A model generated the notes under the pieces. The model saw only the letters and a list, made by a program, of their open reading frames with translations, searched no databases and was not told where the DNA came from. A program made the translations under genes and the position numbers. A stretch of DNA of 44,757 nt from Gryganskiella cystojenkinii (lineage: Eukaryota; Mortierellomycota; Mortierellomycetes; Mortierellales; Mortierellaceae), in the NCBI GenBank assembly GCA_015852425.1, contig JAAAIG010000206.1:842-45598 (forward strand). The letters run 5' to 3'. Positions 11,942 through 22,251 of the stretch are shown in pieces; position 1 is the stretch's first letter; each line of letters opens with the position of its first letter.

Positions 11942-14900
11942 AAAGGGCGCACAGAAAAAGCCCCATAAACACATACACACGTACATAACGCATCGCGGAC
12001 ACACAAGAGCACATATTATAGTCTCGCCCCTCCACATATGCAAGTTTCCCTTTGCTCGAATCGTAATAACAGAAACAGAAAAAGAAAAAGACCATTTCAA
12101 GTGTACAATGGATTATCCGAGAGGCCATTCTTTTTTTATATTGAAGTTGTCCATGATTGACACTGCGGCAAGTCGCCTCCCCCCCTTGGGTCCGATCCTA
12201 CCCCTTTCATTGTTCATATATCTGCCATGCAGGGTAGCATTGACTTGGCAAAGGAAGAAACGGTACACAGACTTGGACGTATGTACGCAACATTGCATAG
12301 GCACAGGCAGCAGAGCACATGGACTTGCTGGCGAGCGCATGATTCCCGCCATTTTTTTTGGATTTATTTTGCACGTAGACAAGTGACACATGAACGGGGC
12401 GCCTCATCCAATGTATGCCGATACAACACATGGCCGAATGACCATTTTTTTTGTTGTTGTTGTTGTTTTTGTTATTTGTTGTCTATCTTTCCCTCTTTTA
12501 CTTTTTGCATGAACTGAAAGTGAGATTCCGATTGTTGTGTGTCTGCCTGTGTCGATCTTGTGGCCCAATTAGAAGCTGTCATCGACATGCACTCATATCC
12601 AAACAGCTGACTGGACTATACTCAGGAAAAGTTGCTGAGAAACGAAGTACGGAGGAAGGGGACTGAGGATCGCTTTAGAAAGTCTCAGTTTATATCACCG
12701 AGAGGTCTCTTTTTTTTTGTCCTTCCTCTCATGACGAACAATTGTGTGCGAGTGGAAAGAGAGAAATATAGTAAAAAAGTAGGCGGAAGTGAGGGGATCG
12801 ACTCTTTTATTTTTGTTAGTCTTGTTGACTCACCGAGGAGAGTGTTTGCGTGTGTGTTGTTTGCTCCAGGGCTTCTCCCTTCTCCTCTCTTCATTGTTGT
12901 TGGGAGATATTGGGACGCGAAATAACGCGGGGTCTTCGCCAAGAGCCTTGTGGTTCTCTGCGAGATTATGCATGATGAGGGTGCGTTTATGTGGCCACCA
13001 CACAATTTGACACAAAGCCANNNNNNNNNNCCCCCCCTCCCTTCCCTCTACAGCTCTTTCTCAAATAATGTTTTTGTCTGAGAATGAAAGAAAGAGAAAT
13101 GGATAAGAAAGAAAAAGATCCCACGGTGTTCTCCCCATCCCACAAGCCTTAGCCTAGGCAATACTTTTGTTGCGCTGTCGCGCCGAAGTTGATAAAAAAA
13201 AAAAAGAATGAGAGAGAGATCTTTTGCATGCTGCGCGCCGCGGACATGCTAGTGGCAAAACAAAAACAGAAGACTCAAGAAATGAAGAAAAAAGAGATAA
13301 AGACTCAAAAGTCCGTTCCGCGTATTAGCACGAGGCGAAAAAAAATGCATCCTCGTTTTCTTTTGTAAAGATCCAAAACAAGTCCTTGCTCCTCTGCAGT
13401 TTTTTATTGTTTTTTCTCCCGCGACTGACCTTAAAAAATACTTGATGGGCGCGCGCGCGACATTCAAAAGAAAAAAAAAATGCCATTTTCGAACTCTGGA
13501 CCGCCTTGCAAATGCATTCAGGAAGACAAATAAAACAGCATTGACCGTGGTCTAAATGGTTGACGCAGAGTAAAAAAAAAAACAATCAACAAACGGATAA
13601 GAAAATCTTGACGCCCACCATTTTTTTCTTGAAAAAAAGAGCCGCTATTCGGGTCCCAACAGAACAGACGATGAAACTCAAGTCAAGGAGGGTAAAGCAA
13701 TTGAATGAACTGATGGAAAGAAACAACAGGAATAAACGCACGCGCCAACGAGATCTTTGATAAAAGAGGCCACCGTTCTATTCTGAAGTCTGGGTTCTTT
13801 TTGCCTTGCCTTAGCTAAGGGGAAGGGAGATTTCCGGTTGGAAGAGAGGGTAAAAAATTATCAGTCTTTCCAACATTACTCCTTCAATGCCACCAAACAG
13901 TTTTGTAACCGACAAACGCATTTGATTGTGAATATTTCTTTTCTTTTGCGTTGACTAAGAGCTAAAAGAAGAGTTTTTTTTTGCCTTGGTGGAAACAAGC
14001 ACGTTGCATCGTAAGCAGAAATTTTTGCACAGCGACAAAGACAAAAGACACGACGCGAAAGGAGGGTAGTTCGTCATTATGCAAATCGACTGGCGAAGCA
14101 AAACAAAAAAGCACAATGCAAGGAAATTGACAGCGCCGAGGAAAAAGAGAAACGGTTAGGGATCAGAAGTCAGGAACGAAGCAGCATCAAAAGATAAACT
14201 CCTGCTTCTTCCTTTTTACTTGCGCTCTTACTCACACCACCGGAATGACATGGGATTGAGATCATACATCTTGACACGCCTTCGGTACCTTGCTTCAGAT
14301 GTTCATTGCATTGGCTTTTTCCTGCTTTCATTGCTCATCTCACGCTCTTTTTTGCATTGACAAGGAGAAAAGAGAGGGGTAAAGGAAGTTACGTAAATCA
14401 AAGAACAGAAAAACGAACAGAACAAGATGCTCCCGTTGCGATGATCCGAGAGAAGAGAAGCATGAAAAACACCTCACGCAGGTGAAGAACAGTAACGAAG
14501 AAAGGGAAAAAGATTTTTTGTTGGCTATGCTGGGCAATGTTCATGGCATTCTCGGACGGAGAGGTAACCGCACAGCAGCAAAAAGAACCAAAAAAGGGTT
14601 CCTCTCTCTCTTTTTTCTCTCTCGCTCTTGAGTAAGAGTAACGAAATAGGGGCGAAAGGGAGAACAAGCTGGGAAGTAGCTGACTGGTGACCTTTTTGAA
14701 CGAGCGAACATGGCCACTGCCACCGTCAGTCATCATCATAGTCGTCTGTTCAATCCAGCAAGAAAAACAGACAACAACAGAACAAGTTATCGGCCAGACT
14801 GACCGTCTGCCACATGCCAATCCTCCCTCCCAGTCGCTCTTTTTTTCCCTCCAAACAAAGGGCCGCTGATCCAGGGCCAAGTCTAGTAAAAATGGTACTT

Positions 14901-15049
14901 TGTTGTTCGATTGAATTGAAATTGGCAAGAATAGAATAAAAAGAGATTATTTGATCGAGACCACATAAGCGCACAAAAACCATGGACCATGTCTGCAATG
15001 CTCTATTTTTTCTGGTTGCTCTTTTTTTCCCTCCGCCTTTCATTTCTTT
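11942..15049. other. Gene-poor interval downstream of the APSES factor
   Basis: I find no coding region here with recognisable protein features. The first few hundred bases should include the 3' UTR of the upstream gene. The remaining open frames are short, low-complexity (K/F/S/R runs) and lack splice-linked partners. The sequence is rich in A/G and T/C homopolymer runs, and a 10-N gap lies at 13021-13030, so unassembled sequence of unknown length may be missing. I see no tRNA T-loop/anticodon architecture and no transposon ends. Confidence 0.5.
13021..13030. other. Assembly gap (10 N)
   Basis: Ten unresolved bases. They are followed by a C-rich run. The fixed size suggests a placeholder rather than a measured gap length. 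Confidence 0.99.
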
Positions 15050-15434
15050 CATTTCTCTTCATTATCGCTCTCTTTGCTCATCAACTCTCTTCTTTCTCTC
15101 TCTCTCTCTCGTTCTCACACGCTTCTTCACTCTCGTTCCTTTTCGCAACACCCAAAAAAACATTTCTCTTTACTCTCGTTCGACGGACCGACGTACAACC
15201 ACACCACACTTCCGAAACCACGCGGCACGCGCAACATCACTCTTGTTCTTTTGACCCTTTTTTCGCCTTCCATTCATTCAACCACCTCTCCATTACGACT
15301 CGAACAACCCAACAACTCTCAGCAACTCTACCTTAAAAAGAGTATTATACCCTTCCTTCTTTCTCTTTCCTCCTTGCATTTCTTTTTCAATCGCATTTTT
15401 TTTGGATTCCTATTTTCGTCCATTTCAAAAAAAG
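15050..15434 (+). promoter_or_regulatory. Possible promoter and first non-coding exon of the KAR9-like gene
   Basis: This is a strongly pyrimidine-rich stretch with long CT runs (about 15093-15118), resembling the leaders in front of the BAR-SH3, APSES and LIM genes here. It ends in AAAAAAAG followed by a consensus donor GTGAGT at 15435. I infer that transcription of the downstream KAR9-like gene may start here, with a non-coding exon ending at 15434. No transcript evidence is available. Confidence 0.35.
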
Positions 15435-17257
15435 GTGAGTTTCTGTTCTCTTAGAAGTATAAGAGGGCATACCGCGTCTTTCTTTTGGCGCAACCCCGCC
15501 AACCCAGTTTTCGTTTTCCTCTTTTTTACTTTTTTGATTCCGAGGAGAGGAGTGAGAATACGTTCTTTTTCGATCATGGATGAAAAAGAGCTACAACACC
15601 AGAACCCCGAGAGAAGGGATACAAGAAAAGTACAAGAGAAGAAGGGAGCAATGGGAGAAAACGATACCACAACAATGGAAAGACAGCGATCCTGGAAAGG
15701 TAGAACGGCGTGTTTGTGTTGTACTGTACTTTCCTATTTCTCTGGGCTTACGAGCATTCCCGACGACCATGGGCCAATACACACCACATTGCAGTGCACA
15801 AAAACACGCACATATCTTGAACACCATGCACACTCGCACAACCCTATCAGACTTTCGTTTGACAGCAAAACGTGCATGCTCAAAAAAAACGGGTCCATTC
15901 CCTATATTTATCCACCCTCCATTATCTTTTCCATCGAACGCACATCCATGCCCTTTTGGTTCCGCAACGTGATAAGAACTCAGAGAAAGGGAGGAAGACA
16001 GATAGTCCAACAAAACCCGACAGAAGAGATACACACGCGAACAGAATCATCCTTTTCCAATCCCCCCCCCCCCCATTTCCGTTATTTCCCCCCGCCCCCC
16101 ATCATGGACCCTCATCCAGAATTCCTTTTTTACCCTTTTCTGTCTCTCTGGCTCACTCTCGCAGTCACTCTTTTTTCTCTTTTTTTTCTCTTTCTTGTTC
16201 ACCCCTTATTTCCGTTCCCGTTTCCCGTTCCCTTCTCTTTCTCTGTATTTATGTGATTCCAGGGTAAAAGAAATAATTTCGTTGGACCGTCTGGTCTTTG
16301 AGGTCCTTGTCCAAGGAATATCAAAAAAAGGATTCAAACACAAAAAGGAGGGGCTTTTGTTGACAGGAAAAAAAATTCTTAAGGCATGTCTTCGGACTGG
16401 CATATGACAGCGACTTTTTGTTTTTTGAGGTCTGTGAGCCAATGGTCGTACCCTTTTTATCCTTTGGCCTCATGGCAATTTCCGTTTTCAAATAATAATA
16501 AAAAAAGGCTCTCGTCCCTGAAAGGATGGCGATCGGAAATCAGTTTCGGGTTGAGCGCGTTCAGTCGCTCCCCTGCTGTGGGATTCCTTCATTCATTGGT
16601 AGACAAAACACCTGTTTGTATTTTTGAATTAAGCCTATCTTCAGCAGGGTCCTTCCTTCTTTTTTTGTCGCGACTCGTCGAACACCTCTATCCATGTCAT
16701 TTCTATGTGCTTCTTCCTGTTCATCCGTTTATGTTCTTTCTCGCCCCTTTGTTGTAATTTGTTCAAACCTCATTTGCGTTATCTCTCTATCTCTCTTTTC
16801 TTTTCGAATCGCGAACCCTTTTCCCCCTGTTTAACCACAAGATAGGTTCCCAGGCGCACTGTTCATCATTCATGGAGCCATCATCATCCTCCTACTTCTG
16901 GTTACTGAACTTGCCCTTTTTTTGTGGTGACTCAAAGGTGCTGGGCGCTGAGGGTATCGCTTGACCTACTTTTGTCCCGTCCCCCTTCTGAAATTACTGT
17001 TGATTTTTTAGTGTGTTGTCTTCGCAACGGCATCACCCACTATCTCTCGCTCCCTCCTGATTCCCCTCCCTCCACTTCCGATTGTCATATGGCAGTGCAA
17101 AGCCTCTTGCCACCTCCTCTTGTCCTCGCAGTCTTTTTTTTCATTTGTGGATCGTGGGCTTTCCTTATCTGATATAAAAAGAAAATGTACACTCGCTTCG
17201 AAACTAACCTCTCTTTCTCTCTCTTGTCCCTTATTCCCTTATTCCCTTATTTTTCAG
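15435..17257 (+). other. Putative 1.8-kb 5'-UTR intron of the KAR9-like gene
   Basis: The stretch begins with a consensus donor (GTGAGT at 15435). It ends at a strong acceptor: three CCCTTATT units followed by TTTTCAG ending at 17257, 124 bases before the ATG at 17382. The interior has no convincing gene. A 284-codon open frame (15402-16256) lacks an ATG at its start, is low-complexity and has no family signature. The alternative is that this is promoter DNA and the leader is short. Confidence 0.35.
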
Positions 17258-17381
17258 TCTTCTTTTATTTGCACTTTAACGACGAAACAAACCCGTCAAG
17301 AGATCGACCACCAACTGGCATATACCTCCCCCCTTCTCAAACACACCTTCTACACTAAAAAGAAACTCATAATCATCTACA

Positions 17382-20300
17382 ATGGCCACCTTGGTATCAT
17401 CACCTCCCTCATCTGCCTCTCACCTTCTTCACTTCCACGAGCCCTCGATCACACCCACACCCACACCAACTTCACTCTCAAACTCCATTTCCATGGCTTC
17501 CTCCACCTCCTTCGCAACAACAGTGGTCGCCCCAGCCTCAACTACATCATCGCCATCATCGACCACATCATCAGAAGCGGCGGCAGCAACGACGACGACG
17601 ACAACAACAACAACCACAACAACAGTAGCAACCTCCGCCGCATCGACCTCATCACAACAACCAACCACCACCGCCACCACTACAGGTCTCTATGAATCCT
17701 ATCATTCGCAGGTTGAGAACCTCAAGCGGTTACCGGTCCCATACAGCGATATCTACCACGCCCTCTCCTCGCACGAGACCATCCCCTTGCAAACGCTTCA
17801 CGAGCGGTTCCGGGGTGCGGCTTCCGAATTGACCACCTGGCTCGAGACTGCCGAGATGGCCGTCTTTGCGCTCTCGATGGATGTCGGTCAAGACGGTGCG
17901 ACGGACAAACGGGATGTCGGAGCGATTGACGTGATCATGAACCGGTTCCAGCCCAACGTCGACATGTTGGTCGAATTGAAGGAACGTATCGAGTCTCGAC
18001 TCAAGACCGATTTGGCTGCGCCCACGGTCGACTCGACCGCAGCGGTTGAACAAGACCTGCAACAGACTGCGCAGAGCATCATGTCCAGTTGGTCCTCACT
18101 TAAACAGATGTTGGAAAAGGTCAAGGGCGATCTTGCCGGCGCAAGACTACGTGGCGAACTTTTGACACATATGGATAACGTTGTTCAAGACATTCAGGAT
18201 ATCTGTACCAGTATCGACAACTACAACAACGAGCGGAGCGCCATGACTTCAGACGAGGAAGGACTCCTCACCAGTGGCCATAAACCTGGCAGTCAACTCG
18301 AGTCCGAGGCCAAGCAGCGAAGCGAGGAGTTGTTGGCCCAGGTCGATTCCCGGATCGAACTGCTCATCTCCCGAATCGATTTCCTCGATAACCGCGTCGG
18401 TTCCCTCCCGACCTCGGACGAAACCATCTCTCTCGGAACCGAATCCAGCAGCCAAAAAGATCAACTCCAAAGCCGGTACCAACAAGTCCTCTCCCTCTTT
18501 GATGACCTCAAGTTCCGTCGTGAGCGGGTCAGTGAGGAACTCAAGGAGGACAAATGGCTCGAGGTCTTTGAACAGGTTGCGGAACAGGTCGAGTCCATGA
18601 TGGAGTCCATGGAACGGGCCATTGTCCATTGTCAAGGACTTTTGGATCAGATCAAGGGGATGGTCCGTCAAAAGGTTGTACCTGATGCTCCCATCGATCG
18701 GGATCATCTCTACAGTATCTTCCAGTCCTTTGAGGCTAAACAAAAGTACTACTCACCCGCAGTGAACAAGATGTTGGATATGCTCGAGAGCGGGATCGAG
18801 TCGAGGATGACTCGAAACATGGATGTCGTATCTAGACATCAGGCCATGAACCTCAAATGGGATCAACTCCAGGACGGACTTGAACGCGTCGACATGGAAC
18901 TCGATGGGGTCGAACGCATGTTGGATATCTTGGATGATTCTCGGACGCCGTACTTGCCAAAGTTGCCGCTCAAGAAGCAGGAGACTCCCGTTGCAAAGAA
19001 AGCACCGGCAAAGTTACCGACACCCGGAGGTGGTTGGAACCGGTCCACGGCGGTCAAGCCCCTGACACCGATTCAGCCGCGTGCTCAACCAAAGCAGTCG
19101 CCTCAGCAGCAACGGCAACAGATGGAGAGAGGTCGGAGACCACCTTCGGCATCGTTTCGTTCACCATCGCCTTCACCTGGTCGGTCAAGAACCCGTTCTC
19201 CTATGAGTGGGTATGGTTCCTCGCAGTACCGTCCTTGGTCACCTGCGACCTCGAACAGCAGCGTGGGTCATTCGCCCATGTTGACGGCCAGTGCCTTGAA
19301 CAACTACCGTTCCCTCAGTCCCAGCCCTGAGCGTTCTCCCTCGCGTGGTGGAAGATCTCGTCCTTGGTGAGACACAACTCCTTTCATCCTGTGAAAAAAC
19401 TGAAAAAATGCTCAGAATGTTATACTAATCCGCATAAACTCTTTGTTTTATCTACCGTTACATAGGTGCCCTTCGGTCTCGGTCACTTCTCCTGGTATCC
19501 CAGGTATTCCTCAGGCTCTCTCGATCGCTGCGACCTACCTCCCCCGCCCAGTCTCGATGGCCGGACAATACTATGACGAAGCTCCCCAGTCCAGTCGCAT
19601 TGGCTCTGCCTTGTCGGGTGGCTACAGAAGTAGTGCGAGTACTCCCTCGATGATCAAGACACCCTCACAGTACAAACCTGTCTTTTCGCCCGCCGGTAGT
19701 AACAGTAAGCTTTCGACAGGTATCCATGGTAGTGGCGCCGAATCTGCCCCAGCCTCGAGAGCTTCGTCCGCAACGCCCTCGCGTCGTCAATCGCAGTTGC
19801 CGACTCCGACTTCAAGGTCCCCATCGACTCAGCGTGGGTCGGCTTTGAGTCCCTCGCCTCAGATGCAACGCCCGAGTTCACGGGGTAACACGCCCAGCAA
19901 CGGTCATCGTGAAGCCGGTTCACCGGTCCCGAGGAATTACGCCGCTTCGCCACCGACCTCGTCCAACTCGCGTCTGCCAACGTCGGCTATGTCCAGTGGT
20001 GCCAATGGTCGTCAAAGACAGTTCAGTGCCAACGGCTCCGTGACTTCCTCTCAGGGTTACGGGTCGAGCCAATACGACACCGGTCGTGGGTCTCCCGCCG
20101 CCTCTGGGCACTCGACCCCTCGTTAGAGTCATCATGCTTACTCTGATGATAGACAACAGCACCGTCAATCGTACAGTTCTCGTCCTGGGTCCACGGCGGG
20201 TTCGACCTCGAGCATCGGTTATGATTCGTATCATCACTACGATGAGCCGACCAGTCCCTCGGCCTCGTCGACATCGTCGATCGGGTCTTTGATCCGTCAA

Positions 20301-21026
20301 CGAGACCAGCAGCGCGAGCAGTACCTTCAACAGCAGCGACAGCAAGCGCAAGCCCACTCCCGGTACCAGTCTCCCGTGCCAACCAACCGACAGCCTCTCG
20401 TGAGCTCTCCACCGCCATCAAAGTCGAGCCGCCAGTTACCCGATATGATGGAAAAGATCCATATTGAGGATGTAGAGCCCTACCGTCCATTGATGAACGA
20501 TGAACTGGACGAACAATTCGCTCGGGTCGTGAACGCGAGCCCTATCAAGATGCGGGTCCAACGGTTGGGTGATGGCAAGTACTATTTTGGCGGCAAGATG
20601 GTTGAACAATCTGGTGGAACTTTGACCATGATGGGTGGCAAGGTCGTCTTGTGTCGATTGATGGAGTATGGTCGGATCGTTTCCTCAGCCTCAGGAAGTC
20701 ATGGTGAGGACTCTGGTGTCTCGAGCGGTGAATCCAACAGTGGTACCACGGATGATGGTCTGCATCCGTCGCAGAACCGACCTCCTTCGGCCTTGTCGTC
20801 CGCGTCCTCTGCACAGATGGATCCGAGAAGGAACGGCGGTGGATTGGCCACCATTTACTCGAACGGTAGTTTGGCGGCTTTGCAACAGGCCGAGGCCGCA
20901 GCCGAGACCAAGAAACGTCAGAGTAAAGTCATGGTCCGTGTCGGCGGTGGTTGGCAAGACCTGGATATCTATTTGTTGGATCATTCCCATTTGGCCAACG
21001 AGAGTGTCGTTGTCCGTAACATTTGA
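17382..21026 (+). CDS. KAR9: Kar9-like spindle-positioning protein with C-terminal GAS2 domain, interrupted by in-frame TAG
   Basis: Kar9 proteins link microtubule plus ends to actin-based transport during nuclear positioning; GAS2 domains bind microtubules. Exons: 17382-19366 and 19466-21026. The GTGAGA donor and CATAG acceptor restore a Trp codon across the intron. Residues 1 to about 110 are Ser/Thr-rich with a polythreonine run. The helical Kar9-like region spans about 115-525 (begins LPVPYSDIYHALSSHE). A long Ser/Pro/Arg-rich, probably phosphorylated linker with SPSP/RS repeats follows. The GAS2 domain comes in two blocks: about 1010-1066 (GDGKYYFGG) and about 1149-1168 (VMVRVGGGWQDLDIYL). 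Codon 882 is TAG (20124-20126), yet the same frame continues with the same composition through GAS2 to a final stop at codon 1182. Read literally, the protein stops at 881 residues without GAS2. Readthrough, removal as an in-exon intron, or a base error would give about 1,150-1,181 residues. The Kar9 assignment rests on overall similarity; the GAS2 assignment is firmer. Confidence 0.82.
20124..20126 (+). other. In-frame TAG inside the KAR9-GAS2 coding frame
   Basis: The reading frame of exon 2 (from 19466) hits TAG here after ...GHSTPR and continues without another stop for 900 bases to the end of the GAS2 domain. The TAG forms the end of a plausible acceptor (CCCCTCGTTAG). The only nearby frame-preserving donor upstream is GTGACT at 20040. 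Removing 20040-20126 would delete 29 codons including the stop. It could equally be a sequencing error or a true stop. Confidence 0.9.
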
Positions 21027-21062
21027 TCATTTTTTTTGCAACATTTGTTAATACCCCGTATC

Positions 21063-21068
21063 AATAAA
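21063..21068 (+). terminator. Polyadenylation signal of the KAR9-like gene
   Basis: An AATAAA hexamer lies 37 bases after the final stop codon, followed by an A-rich stretch. This supports the end at 21026 as the true transcript end even though a TAG occurs 900 bases earlier. Confidence 0.65.
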
Positions 21069-22251
21069 AAAAAAATTAAAATATTAAATATTGCTATATC
21101 TATATTTGTTTATCCTCCATCTTGTTGACACAAGCTTCGGGGTGGGGAAAAAGTGCGGATAGATGAGTGGAATCCGCGTGGGCTTTGTGTTGTTGTCCCT
21201 TTGAAAGGATTTGGTGATCCTTAGTCCACAGGAACGGAGGAACCAATCCCGAGAGACGGTCCACAGCCACATAACCAGAAAAACGGATGCAGCTCTCCCC
21301 CTCTCGCATACACGCACAGAAACACCCTTTCTCTCTCTCTCTCGTTACTGGTAAGTTTCCTCCATCTATGACAGGTATTGATCGGTAGATTCCGATTGTT
21401 CCTCGAAAAACAAGCATGGCTACAAAAACACAAATGGCGGCAAAATATGATACCTTGTTCTTTTTTTTTCTTTCACGGGTCTTGAAACTGTGTCCTCACA
21501 TCTGTTCGCTGTGACATTCCAAAGAGTTGAGAGAGAAAATCCCAAAACAGCCTTTGTGAGAAATCCAAACGAAACGACCATTAGAACAAAATGATCAAGA
21601 GCAAGGAGAAGGAGAATAAAGATCGTTGTAAGATCATAGGAAAAGGCCTTTTGGACAAATTATAAGAAAACACAGTTACAACCGAACCCCAACATCCTCT
21701 TTTCTCTCTCTGTGGTTGTTCGTCGTTTTTGTTGGCCCAGGAAGAAGTAGAAGAGGTGATGATAAAAGAGAAAATAAAATAAGAATAAGTGGGTCAGAAG
21801 AAAGATGCTGCCCGTTGCTGTGCGTTGTCCGCATAACATCCTTGTCTGTCGTCGAGGGCACGGCGTTGTTGCTACAACCTCTTCACTTGCTTCACTTCTC
21901 CTTCCTTCATTTCTCCCTCTTCTCTCTCGTTCTGTTCGTCTTTTTGTGTTTGCAAGTATCTTCAGTTACATTGTTCCTGCAACTTGACCCCCCTTTCTCT
22001 CGTCCTCTTCCGCCGCCGACCTTCTGCGGAATTCCCATTTTTATTGAATCCCCTCCCTTATATAGACTCGAGAAGGACTTTGCTTTCGACACCACGCTTG
22101 ATATTCCCCAACTACTTCATTTGTCTTCTGCACTCCTCACCCCCCTACCTCCACTATTCAAGTGCTGACCAGGCAGACTTCACTCACGAAGACAACTTCC
22201 TGCGATCGACTTTCATTACCGCACAGAAAAAACACAGTTGTTTTATTTTCC
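21069..22251 (+). promoter_or_regulatory. Intergenic region and promoter of the DUF4436 gene
   Basis: These 1.2 kb lie between the KAR9-like gene and the membrane-protein gene. There is a short CT repeat (about 21331-21343). From about 21860 to 22200 the strand is strongly pyrimidine-rich, as in the other leaders here. Open frames in it are low-complexity and not called. An upstream coding exon for the next gene cannot be excluded, because a CAG acceptor-like site (TATGCGCAG, ending at 22273) lies just inside its proposed first exon. Confidence 0.5.

Noticed and set aside
14398..14928. 176-codon minus-strand open frame
   Set aside because: Low-complexity composition, no splice-linked partners and no recognisable motif; probably chance in a gene-poor interval.
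15402..16256. 284-codon open frame upstream of the KAR9-like gene
   Set aside because: It does not begin with ATG, has runs typical of homopolymer DNA (FLFFTFL, SLFFLFL, PPPPHF), and lies where a 5'-UTR intron or promoter is expected. No domain is recognisable.
17120..17695. Plus-strand frame overlapping the start of the KAR9-like gene
   Set aside because: It runs through the leader and then the poly-Thr-coding repeat in another frame (D/N/H runs), a typical repeat shadow.
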